From positions 1,388,001 to 1,452,000 of the forward strand of contig NC_134680.1 of the NCBI RefSeq assembly GCF_024713945.1: DNA of 64,000 nucleotides, written 5' to 3'. The number at the start of each line of letters is the position of its first letter. Within the stretch, counting starts at the first letter, position 1. The translations under genes and the position numbers were made by a program. The DNA is from Dermatophagoides farinae. Its lineage: Eukaryota; Arthropoda; Arachnida; Sarcoptiformes; Pyroglyphidae. This document shows positions 38,770 to 56,911 of the stretch, piece by piece. Under the pieces are notes generated by a model. The model was not told the origin of the DNA. It ran no database searches and was given only the letters and a program-made list of their open reading frames with translations.

Positions 38770-39783
38770 TTGTATTTTTTTTTCTTGTTATTTAAACTCA
38801 ATGAAACCGAAAAAATGAAGAGAAAAAAATTCTAGACTCACACATTCACACAATGACAATTGTATACAATGATAATAAAAATCTACGAATCTTTTGGTTC
38901 AACTGACAAAAGATTCTCAAAAGACCATAGATCTAACCAGTATAATTGTTGAATTTAAAATGATCATTCAACAAATGACAATCCATAATCATAAATAATT
39001 TTTCATCATCAGAGAAAAAAAAAGATAAAAATCAATCAACTATAGCGTTGTTGCCGTCACAACCACGATCATGATGACGATAATAATTAACCAGAAAAAA
39101 AAGAAAGAGAAAGAGAAAAAAAAAACTAGACAACATGGAATCAAACAAACAGTGTATGTAAAAAAAAAGAGGAAAAATTCCAAAATTATCCCATTTGATA
39201 ATCATCATTGGCGTCGTTATTTTTTCACGTCATCGTCATCATCATGATCATTGATCGACTCACTCAGTCAGTGGATGTCACATATGTGGCTGCTAACCGG
39301 TTGTATTTGAAAGAAGGTTTTTTCATTTTGGTTTTCAATTTTTTTTTTTTTTGATTTACAAAACACTACAACTACCAAATTGATGATGCCGTCTTTTTGG
39401 AGCCATAATACAGACAGACAGCTGTATGTATTATGTGTGTGTGTGTGCATGCTTTTGTTTCTTTGCTTCTCATTTGGTGTGTCTGATTATTATATTAATT
39501 ATATGTAACACATGATAATGACATTTACCTGTGTTATTTCAGAAACAGCAAAAAAAATCTAAAATATTACCGTATACATCTACCTTGAACTATTAAATTC
39601 ACATTAAAAACGTGGTGTTCATGATGAGATGAACATTTGAAAAAAAAACAATTGAAAAAAACACACGAGTACAATAGAACTTAAATTTTGAAAAAAGAGA
39701 AACAAATCTCCATATTCCCGGTTCCAGCTATCTATTCAAGAATATTTTGTATGTTTTTTTGCTACTAAAAAAAAAATATTTAC
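38770..39783. other. Spacer upstream of the USP start
   Basis: AT-rich DNA with short A/T runs and a (GT)n at about 39434-39447. It presumably contains the USP promoter. I looked for an exon in phase with the Ser-rich exon at 39784-40153 and did not find one. Confidence 0.55.
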
Positions 39784-40153
39784 CCGAAAATTTTGATGCT
39801 AGATACGATGATTTAGGTGAATATGTTGATGAATATGATGATGATAGATATGAAGAAGGTCGATAATTATTGAGATCATATGATGAACGTGTTTTATACT
39901 GATATGATGATGATGATGATGATGATAATAAAGATGTTGTAGGTGAAATTGAATAAAGATTATTATATTTAATATTCGATGATGGAGAACCGGAAGTCGA
40001 TGATGATGAGGAGGATGAGGGAGAAGATGAAGATGAGTAAGCAGAATATTTGGATGATGATGAATAATTCCTTGATGATGATGATGATGATGATGATGGC
40101 GTTGGTGGATGATGATGATGATGATGATGATAAAAGGTGGTTGTCGAGGTCAT
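39784..40153 (-). CDS. Ser/Tyr-rich orphan first exon
   Basis: From ATG at 40153 the minus strand is open for 123 codons to a donor (TCGG|GTAAAT at 39784/39783) in phase 1. It encodes MTSTTTFYHHHHHHHPPTPS, then long Ser runs and Ser/Tyr repeats (SSYSSTYSPKSSYLASKFSG). It lies 1.0 kb upstream of the USP start on the same strand and could be an alternative N-terminal exon of that gene, as USP2-type genes often have variable N-termini. However, USP exon 2 is entered in phase 0, so a linking exon would be needed. Otherwise it belongs to an unrecognised gene. Confidence 0.4.
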
Positions 40154-41220
40154 TTTTTTCCAATTATAATAATTTTCTACTACCTGTTGAAAGTGTTAAA
40201 TCTAAAACAACAACAACAACAAAAAAAAACAATCATCAATGACATTATTTGATAGTAAAAAAAAATGAAGGAAAAAAGTGGATCATTCTATTTATCTACA
40301 CTAAATGATTAATGTTAATTATTCATTGAGTGAAAAGCTGGAAATTTTTTTTTTTTACTCAAAAATCATGACCTATTAAATTAGCAATCAAAGTGTTATT
40401 GGAAAGAGGAAACACATTGAATTGATCTATTGCAAGGAAGAGATTATAATCAAGTGAATTCGGATATTTTTTTTTGTCCTGATGTTAAAGACTGGATCCG
40501 ATCATTTTTTTTTCATTATTATCATTTTATTCGATGATGGAAATGAGAGAAAAATTTTACATTATGATTATTTCCTATTATAATTCATAATTGATCAATG
40601 GAAAAAAAGAGGAAATTTTTTGCATACGTTTAGCAAACAAAAAAAAATTGAGAAATTTTTTTTTAAAGAATTTAAAAATCAGAAAACTTGATTTTTTAAC
40701 AAATGAAAAAAAAACGAATGACAATAATGATTCGAATCACACCAACTGTGCACACAACAAACACAGCGACAACAAAAAAAAAATGGAAAAATTAAATCTA
40801 ATCGAATCAAATCACATCGATCGATTGATTGGATTCGTTAAATTTTTTTTCTGCAAAAAAAAAAGAAATCACAAATTTAACCAAAAGCTGAAACAACAAC
40901 AACAACAACACACGTAAATATTAAAATATGAATTAAACAAACACAACCAAACAAACTAAATGAATGAACAAATGGTGGTTAAAAAAAAAATTTGAAGAAA
41001 AACTTGTTGCATCGAAAAATGGAAATCAACATACATGTGTGTAATGAAAATCTGTGGTAGAATGAAATTGAGATTCATTTTTTCTTCATTATAAACACAC
41101 ACACACACACACATAAGAAGGACAACATTGAAATTGAAATAAGCAATAAACAAAATGTTCGTCGTTTTTGTTTCGATGATGATAATGATGATGATGAGCA
41201 TCCTCATTCCAGTGTCGTCG

Positions 41221-41242
41221 TCGTCGTCGTCGACGACGACGA
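41221..41242. repeat. Perfect 22-bp GTC/GAC palindrome
   Basis: TCGTCGTCGTC is followed directly by GACGACGACGA. The GTC tract continues to the left (from 41214), so the site is a trinucleotide array that inverts at a central GTCGAC. It is CpG-dense in a CpG-poor neighbourhood. Confidence 0.9.
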
Positions 41243-41659
41243 TTTGACACCTTGCCATTTCAATTTTATTTCAATTCAATTTGATAGCATTACATCCGAA
41301 TAATGAAAATACACAACAACACAGTGTGTAAGTGTAGGAAGAAATGATTTTATTTTATATATGCGTCATTCATTGTTGTCGTTGTCGTTTAATGTAGGAA
41401 TATTCTTAATTTTTGTTGTTATTGTAAGAAATTGTGAAATTCTATTCAACAACAGCAACAAATGCAATGAATAACTGGAAAAGAGGCCATGTCAGAATGT
41501 GACAATAATAAATAAATAAAAAAAAACCAAATATGAAGATATAAATATGTTAGAAAAAGAAATAGAAATGGAAATTCTTTGCCGCCACCGCCAACGACTA
41601 CGTTGATTCTAATTTCGGATTATTTTTTTTTATGCCATTTTTTTCGTTGTTGCTAATTG

Positions 41660-41695
<36 letters not shown>

Positions 41696-42576
41696 TTTTG
41701 TCTCTAAAAGCATCAAAAAAATCAATAAAGAGAATGGAATTCTCATAGATCTTTAATGAATTATTTTATGGTTTCACTAATGAATATTTGGATCGATTAT
41801 TTACAAGAAAAAAAACGGGATTAGTGAGACAATCGTTTGAAACAATCCATAACAATTTTAGAAAAAAAAATGAATAATCGTGACATCATCATTATTATTT
41901 CATGGTTTGTTTGATCAATAATAATTGGGATTGTTTCAAGGCCAGATTTTGTTTCGTGTGTAGGCGTTGTTGCTGTTGTTGTTGTTGGTTTTGAGTGGTC
42001 AGAAATTTTTCATTTTTGTTTTTCAATTAAGAAAAAAAAATTAGAAAATAATTTAAACAAATTGAGTGAAAAGAAAAACCTTCAAATCAAAGTTCAAAAC
42101 ATTTATTAATGTGGAAAAAAAATCCAACTAAAATAAACAATCAACGATTAACGTCATCATTATCAATAGGAAAACAAAAGATTGTCAACCACTATTTAGC
42201 TCAATTTTATCATCAGATTTGATGATCCTTGATTATCATTATCTTCATAATCATCACTAATGGTGTATTTGAATGGAGATATATAATAATTATCAATCAA
42301 TCAACCAATTGAAAAATGAAACAACAAACAAACGAATAGAAATCTCAATTTTAGTTATTATATCAATATCCGGTCAAAGGTATATTCACACACATAAACA
42401 ATAATGGAATGTTTTTTTTATCGAAATTTTAAACACAAATGAAACTTGTATTTTAACTTACCAATTATATTTGATGAAAACAGACAAAAAAAAACAATGG
42501 CCCAATGTTACAAGATTACGATGATGATGTTGATGATGAAGAAACAATAATCATCAGGATTGCTATGGTAACGACG

Positions 42577-42609
<33 letters not shown>

Positions 42610-43457
42610 TCAAGGCAAATCGATTTCATTTATGAGATATAAATATTGACCATCAATATTGACACATTCACACAAACACACACACAATAGATAATGACAA
42701 TAATGATTGTTTTTTTTCAGTTTGTTTTGTTGTCAACTGTTGATGTTTATTTTGATGATCGATAACCATACACCATGGATACCATCATCATCATCATCAT
42801 TATTATTATCATTGTGAATTGAAATTTTCATTCATTTTCAAAACAATGATTGGATTTTTTTTTTTTTTTTTTGAATGCAGACCATATAAACATAAATGTT
42901 GACCCTGCAATTTTATTTAATATATTTAATTTATAGCTCAACATCATTTAACACAATAATTCATTGGTAATGATAATGATAATGATTAACATTGAAAATT
43001 GTCAAGGAAATTGATGATTTTAATGTTTTGTGTTATCTTGTTTGGACACAAAAAAAAAATATTACCTGCTGATAATCTAGGAACGAATAAATTAAAGTTA
43101 AAAAATTTCCATCTAATTAATGATAATTTGTAACAATGGCAACAATAACAGTAACAACAGAAAAAAAACAACTATGGCGCCAAATATAATCGATGATTAT
43201 TTTATTGAAATCGAATAAAATTTCAACTTAACCAATTCGATTCTTTTAATTCTATCGTAAAAAAATCAAGGAGACTTGATGATATTGGATTGTGTGTGTG
43301 TGTGTATGTGTCTGTATTTGTTTGTTGCATTGCTCATCTTTATCATCAAGGTTTATAAGATATATATAGGATTCTTACACTGGTTTATAGTCCAAAATAC
43401 ATGTATATATTTTTTGTCGCTTTTCTCAAAACTGCTATCACAGTTTTCATTCATATT

Positions 43458-43543
43458 CAGTGATACCTTGGTTTAACAATGGTTTTGGTTAACAATGACC
43501 AATTTTGGATCGTAATTTTTATTGTTAATCGAGGTGCCACTAT
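43458..43543. mobile_element. Miniature inverted-repeat element, pogo/Tigger-like ends
   Basis: The left end CAGTGATACCTTGGTTTAAC (then AATGG) and the reverse complement of the right end, ATAGTGGCACCTCGATTAAC (then AAT), align over about 22 bases with a few substitutions and one extra T. The CAGTG-TACCTYGGTTAAC pattern resembles terminal repeats of pogo/Tigger-class DNA transposons. At about 85 bp there is no room for a transposase, so this would be a non-autonomous remnant. A clean TA target duplication is not evident. The flanks are (TA)-rich, which makes the exact borders uncertain. Confidence 0.55.
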
Positions 43544-43642
43544 ACTATACTATTATCATCATAATTTAAAGAATATTCTATATATATTTAGAATGTTTGA
43601 ATGATAGCCGTAAATTGGAGCAATATGAATTTACAAACAACA

Positions 43643-43657
43643 TTGCCATCTGGTGTC
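43643..43657 (-). promoter_or_regulatory. CTCF-like motif (reverse)
   Basis: The reverse complement of TTGCCATCTGGTGTC is GACACCAGATGGCAA. It carries the CASYAGRKGGC core, as at 16942 and 20792. It lies 100 bases from the transposon remnant. Confidence 0.38.
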
Positions 43658-45912
43658 AATAATTTTTAAATTAGATTTTGATTTTTATTCAATAGATGAC
43701 GACACTAATTCATTTTGAGCTATTTTTTAATTCTGAATCATTTTTCAATTCTATCAATGAAATCTGTAATCGCTTTTTTTCCCATTTCAGAATTATTTCT
43801 CATCGACTTTTTCCAAATTTAATGACATTTAATTCAACAATGATGATGAAGATGATGATAATGATGATGATCTTTAATGATGATCCTTACGATCCATCGA
43901 TTTGATCCATTCGAATGATTTAATTTAAACTTTTCATATGACACACAATTGAAAGAAAGGGAAAAAACGACGATGATTGTCAACCAAACACATACACACG
44001 CATTTATAGAGGATTATAATGGTAAAATCAAAATTCCTGAAATAAAAATCAAAATAGATCATTATCATCATCATCATCATCATGGATCATTATCACGAAA
44101 ATTCAGTGAGAGAAAAAACCCGAATAACAAACAGAATCAAGAATCCAGGACGAACAAATCAATTTATTTCTTTTACTTTTCTCTTCGGTCTCTTTTTTGT
44201 TGGTAGAATACCAAATGAATAAGTGATGTCGTATATACGGTACAAACACAATTGTCACTATATGTCTAACTTGACTAACTGACTTATTGACTTGATATTC
44301 TGAAACTTTTTTTTTGTATTCTTATATCGTGTGCATGTGTGTGTGTGTGTGTTTGCCTGGGCCAATTGTGTCTTTTTTTTGTTTTTTATTCTTTGTTCTT
44401 GTTAGCTTCGACGACAATTCTTTTGTCATTAAATGGTAAATTGTTGTTGTTGTTATTGTTGTCGTAGTTTGCCTAATTGTTTCTTTGGTTCAACCTCTGA
44501 TTCTTTTTGATATGGTTATGGAAGATCGTCGTTGGTGAATGAATGAATGAATGAATGAATGATCCAATCCAATGATCCCGAAAAAAAAAGAAAAACAAAT
44601 ACAAATCTAGTTTGCAATTTGAATCTGGAATTTTTTCCATGTGTGTTTGTCTGTATTTTTTTTGCGAATGTGATCGATATATCAATGTTACAAATCGCTT
44701 GTATCGTTTTCTTTTTTTTTGTGGATAAGTGATGTATGAGAATTGATTTTCTTTCGTTTTCGTTCGTTTTTTTTCATATTATCAAATATTATTATTCAAA
44801 AATTTTTCTTTTCTTTCTTTTTTTGTCTCATTTGTCATTGTGGTACAGTACAAGCATATGCAACAATGTCAATCTGATTTTTATCCATATAGATTTTTTT
44901 GGTTGCAATTATCATTTTGTTGTTTGTTGTTGTTGTTGTTGTTGTTTGATTCATATTCATCACAGATTATGAAGAAAAAAAATCCGATTCTACATTCTAG
45001 ACCATGATTATCCCATGAATAGAATTTCTGTTTTGTTATGTTTACATTAATCAAGAATGAATCTCGAAGCCTTTTTTGTTGTCAATTTGGAATCGGTCGA
45101 TTTTTTCCATTGTTATTCCACAAAGCCATTCAATAACCCAGCTATAGATGAATGAAAAAAAAACAAACAAACAAACAAAAACAAATTCTAAAAGAGAAAA
45201 ATTGTAAACTATTAGATCTATTCATACTAATCGATTTAGAAAAAATAAACTTAAGTTTTTTTTTGGTGACAAAAATAAACAAAAATAATCGAACAGCCCA
45301 GAAAAACAACATCAAAAACAGAATCGAAATTTCGATTTTTAATGACAGCATTGAACATTGTCGATGAAAAACATTTAGAATGAGTGAAAAAAAGTAAACA
45401 CATACACACACACACAATAGATATATGAACGGTTCCAAATGGAACACAATGAATCAATCCAGATAACGCAAAAAGGAAATTTTTTTTGTTTGTTTGAAAT
45501 ATCAAAATAAAACACAAAATACAACATGCAGTGTTAAATGATTAAGGATTGACAAAATAATGTGAATGTGGGTTTGTATTGCATCAATGAAAAAAAAACA
45601 TACACACACACACACACAAGCTCTGAACTGGATTAAATTCTTAGCAGTTGGGGTTATTGATTTTTATTCGTCTGAATTCAAGAATGCATGAGAATCGAAA
45701 AAAAATGAAGCCATTATCAATCGAAAACCAGAAAGGCAATGGCATTTTGTATGGGATCCCAGTTCGAAATTTTGAGGTGAGGATAACAAGAAAAACTTGG
45801 TTCTAAAAATTTTTGTTTTCGGGTAAAAATCGATTGATTGATTCAACCATCATCATTAGAATTGTTATTATTTGTTATTGACAGTTTTTGTTTTCCCATT
45901 AATTTTCGTATT

Positions 45913-52656
<6,744 letters not shown>

Positions 52657-54365
52657 GATGAATACAAATAAATCGATGTAAACTAAATGAGAAACAAACA
52701 AAATAAAACAACGATTAATTCAAGTTAGATGTTCAAATCTCAAAAAAAAGAAACTAAAAATTCAATGTTTTTATCATGGATAGATCAAAAATATTTCATC
52801 CAAGTTTCATCATATCCTAATAATAATAATAAAAACTTTGCAAACTTGACTCACTAGTTCAGACTTTGGGCGTGGTACACACACAGGTAATATTCATATT
52901 TTGCACCATAATAAATATAATATTTGGCCATCCAGAATTTATGGCAACAACAACAACAACGATTCTTTGCTTCCATATATGAACATTCCAATGCTTCTAG
53001 TTCAGATTATTATTATTACAACATAAAGAATCTGTGGGGAAAGAATAAAAAGCCGGTTCAATACATAACCAATCCACAAAAATCAAGCCCATTGAGATAG
53101 ATGAAAAAAAAAATCATCAAAATCAACGCGGTGTTGACAGGCACCTAAACAACAAGCCAACGCCCAATGATTAAATTTAATTATGATCACACACACACAC
53201 ACACACACACTCACTCACTTACTCACTCGCTAATCATATCTGTAAAAAAAAGATAGGTAACTACTAAATATTTCAGAATTAGAATATTGAAAATTTCTTC
53301 CAAAGAACAATGTCTTAATTACCTCCTATTTTTACTAATGTATAAATTGAAACAATGTAATGTTAGATAAATTTTATCGTTAGTTTGTATTGAGATACAG
53401 GTTGGATTTTGGCTATATTTTTTTTTTTGATTTTGTTCTGACTGATAAAACACAAGTTATTCGAATTACATTTGATGATAATAAATCAATCAAGCTTATT
53501 ATTAACATAAATATTGATAGGCGTGTCATTCTTTAGGATCATATTATATTTCTACACAACAAAAAAAAAATTCATATCTAGGCAGATTTTTTTTTTTGCT
53601 TCAATGAAAAAGATTTCGGAATTCATTTAGCATAAGTGGATTTGTATACAATACACATCATTATGATGATATGATTGGTTCAGAATTTAAAAAGATGAAC
53701 AAATGTTTTTTGTCATAGTCATCAAAATTCTTAAAAGTCCAGTGAGTGAGAAAGAGAATATAAAATTCAACTAGATTGACTAGAAACCTGAATTTTTTTC
53801 ATCAACAAAAAAAATTTTTTTTTGAAGAATTTGAATCAATTCTCAATGAATAAGTTGATTTAGTTGGGCAAAATTAATGATGGAAGGATGAATGTCCAAT
53901 ATTTCTACTGGTTAAATAGATCTGATTGATTGTTTCATTCGAGTATTACACATCATCATTATCATGAAAAATTTGTCATCACCGACATCATATAAACATA
54001 TGGATTACTAAAGCAGGGATTTTTTTTTTGCTCACTACGATCGATTCTTCAATTCTTTTCCTATATGATGATGCATAATGTTTAATGAATAATCGATAAT
54101 CAAGACATCAAAAAAAACAGGGAAAAGAATAATGTCATCATGAAACCAAGACCGACAAAAATGAAAAAAAATGGTTTATACTGATAGACGATAATGGCCA
54201 TGTTTTTCATAAATCGGTTCTTCAATTCTTGCTGTTATACACACATTTACATTTTGCAATTCTTTTTCTTCAATTTCATTTTTCACTATCGGGTAAAAAC
54301 TATTAGATTCGTGATTCAAAGATTTCCACTTGAATAATGATGTCAAGTGTGCACAAATTTAATAA
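52657..54365. other. Spacer between Tmc and the small secreted-protein candidate
   Basis: Tmc 5' flank and 3' flank of the next gene, with a (CA)n at about 53189-53210. A minus-strand segment at 54186-54294 is open and codon-rich (it reads NEIEEKELQNVNVCITARIE then EPIYEKHGHYRLSV, stop) and could be an alternative last exon of the gene at 54366-55193. No other gene found. Confidence 0.5.
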
Positions 54366-55193
54366 TTAACTAACAAAGGAAACGGAATAGAAGAAAAAAA
54401 ATTATCAGACATGATTATTATAGAATTTTCTCCTACTTGAATTGACATTCACAATTTCCATGAATTTTTCTTCACCTAATTCTCCATTTCGAATCATTAA
54501 CATTGTCAGTTTTGCTGCAATCAATTGACGACCGAAAAAACATTTTTTCTTGGCAACGTATGACATGATACATTTGATAATGTTCATTAATGACTTATAC
54601 GAAAACGAATGAATATAGTGGATTTTTTTTGTTTGTGTGTGTGTTTAAATACAGCAAAAAGCTACGAAAAAACAAAACAAATTCTTTATGCAATCAAATG
54701 GAATTTCGAAAATTTTAATTATTCAACTTACTCAATGATTTTTTTTCGATGTGTAAATTATTGATTCTATTTTCCATTTAAATAAACACAAGAATATATT
54801 AAATACAATCCATTAGGGTTTGTTCACTAGACATCGTGCATGTGGATGTTTCAATGGCCATATTGCATACACGTTCAGGTACACAAAGTTTCACCTTCCG
54901 GGCATAAATTCTTAACGTATTTTCCCGATATCTCTTGTATTTTTTCTTGTCTTGTTCATTACAACAATAACGGTAGAATAAAATGATGCGATTCATTCTC
55001 ATCCGATGATTTCGACGTTTGATTGTGTCATTTCCAATAACAACAACAAGAAAAACTATGGAAACAATCTAAAGCGGAGATTGTGAAGTACAAAAGAGAA
55101 CAAAAAAAAAATGTCAAATGAAAAGGAAAATTTCAAACCAATGATAATGATAACCCACCAAATGGAATGGATGGTTTCCGAAAATCGGAACAT
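54366..55193 (-). CDS. Candidate small secreted protein with seven cysteines, unknown family
   Basis: Exons (minus): 55193-55155, 55068-54807, 54593-54476 and a terminal 54369-54366 carrying the stop; about 140 aa. The N-terminus is a good signal peptide or anchor (MFRFSETIHSIWWIVSIVFL, then VVVIGN). A basic segment (IKRRNHRMRMNR) and a Cys-containing region follow (YCCNEQ, KLCVPERVCNMAIETSTC, VIRCQEK, IDCSKT). Codon use is like the confident genes. Splice support is uneven: the first donor is GTTATC and the second GTATTT, but AG|GTGAAG and the acceptors TTTAG and TTGTTAG are good. An alternative last exon at 54186-54294 would change the frame of exon 3 and give a different C-terminus. I do not recognise the family. 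It lies between Tmc and the Beat gene on the same strand and is not obviously an exon of either. Confidence 0.42.
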
Positions 55194-56911
55194 TAGCGAG
55201 TAAGGAAGAAAAAAACGAACGCCGATTGACACATTAACGAAAACGATTCATTTTCTCAATGTTGAATTCTAATCAGAATTTCAGCAACCATTTTTTTGCT
55301 GTTGTTGTTGAGCTGATCAATATTATTGAGCAATCAAAATTTATTATTATTTTTTATTATTGTCATCGATATGGACCTGTCTGATGATGGTGATCCAATG
55401 GCTTGATTTAGGATCTGTCAGGCAAAAAAAAAAGGAAATTGAATTCACCAATCAATGATGACGATGACAAAAAGTTCATTATAATCACATGATCAAATGA
55501 ATCATAGATTGTGATGGAATTGTATTTATGAAATGTCATCATAATCATAGAAAAAGGAATGAAATTGACATAAATAATCTTCTAAGATTATGATTTTTTT
55601 TTATTCGATTTGATTTGTTTTGTGAACAAAAAAATAAATCAAAATATTCAATAAATTCGATTCTATTTCCACAGTTTTAGCTCACTACTGTTACTTTTGC
55701 TCAAAAGAATATTCGTGGTCATTTTTTTCGTTGTTGATGATGTCTCTGAATCCAGGATTGAAAATCATTATTTTTTTCCACGGCCACAAATCATTCATTT
55801 GTTGTTTTTATCATAAAAATCACATAATTTATTTGTTTTGTTCGTGTATACCAGCTACAATAGCATCATCATCATCATCATCGTCAGCAGCAATGATTGT
55901 CAGTGCAAATGTGAGCATCATAAACGAAAACGGTCGAAAAAAAAGAGAAAAACAAATTTTCAATGACAAAATGATGAAAAACAAAATCGAACAACAGAAA
56001 AAAAGTAATGAAGACGATCATAAAAACATCTGGAAATCATGTCATATCCACAAACATCATATCATATTATACGGACCAAGAAAAAAAAGTTTGGTTTTTG
56101 ATGTTTATACCAGAAATTCACCATCACCACCACCACCACCACCATCAACAACAAAAACTAAAAGAATAACTAGAACACAATGACCAAATTATTTTTTTTT
56201 TATTTGAAAATATTCTACATGATGATAGTGGTGATTCTACTATTACAATATACATCTCAAATTTTTTTCAATGATATATATTGGGCCCAATTTAAGTTAT
56301 TTGGTTTTTCGCTTTCCTTTCATTTCTTTTTTTCCCCATTTCAATCGGATTATGTGCATATTGAATTGTGAAATCAACCAGAATTTACCCCATCCATCCA
56401 ATTATTAATATTACAAGATAGTTTTGATTTTATGATAATTTATTAAATCAAAAAAAAAATGAATGAATGAATGAAATACAAACAGTAAGAAAGAAATTTC
56501 TCTTTTATTATTAATCAATTAATTTCAAATTCTTTGTTTTCGATTGTAATTGCAATTCATTTTGTTTTTTTGTTTTGTTTTATTAGAGTGTATAAGAGAA
56601 AGAAAGAAAAAAAAAGTTATTTTAGTATTTTTGTTTACAAATAATAGTAACAACAAAACAAGGATTGATTGATTGATTATCAATATCCAGTGATTGATTG
56701 ATTGATTGATTGGTGATGAATTGAATGTGAAAAATGAAATCTAGAATATTATTGTGGCTATTTTGACTATTGTCATCGAGATGATAATGATGAATGGCAA
56801 TGATTGTTGTTTTCGTTGTCGATATGATTGTCCACCATCATTGGCTATTTCCATGCCAAATGTGTTAATTTATTTTCTATTATTATAAAATTAGATTTTA
56901 ATTTTAATATA
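55194..56911. other. Spacer downstream of the Beat gene
   Basis: AT-rich DNA. The plus-strand frame at 55731-56183 contains Ser, Lys/Asn and Pro runs (SPSPPPPPPS) but begins in hydrophobic noise and has no family match. I do not accept it as a gene. Confidence 0.5.

Larger units (their letters stand above)
40154..45912. other. Intergenic stretch between USP and Tmc regions
   Basis: No supportable gene. It holds a 22-bp GTC/GAC palindrome (41221-41242), a (GT)n run at about 41664-41691, a T18 run at 42855-42872, a short inverted-repeat transposon remnant (43458-43543) and a CTCF-like motif (43643-43657). The plus-strand frame at 43696-43905 is Phe/Met-rich repeat translation. Confidence 0.6.

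Noticed and set aside
55731-56183. 150-codon plus-strand frame with Ser, Lys and Pro runs
   Set aside because: Its first half is AT-rich hydrophobic noise and the rest is low complexity. No family motif or consistent splice model.
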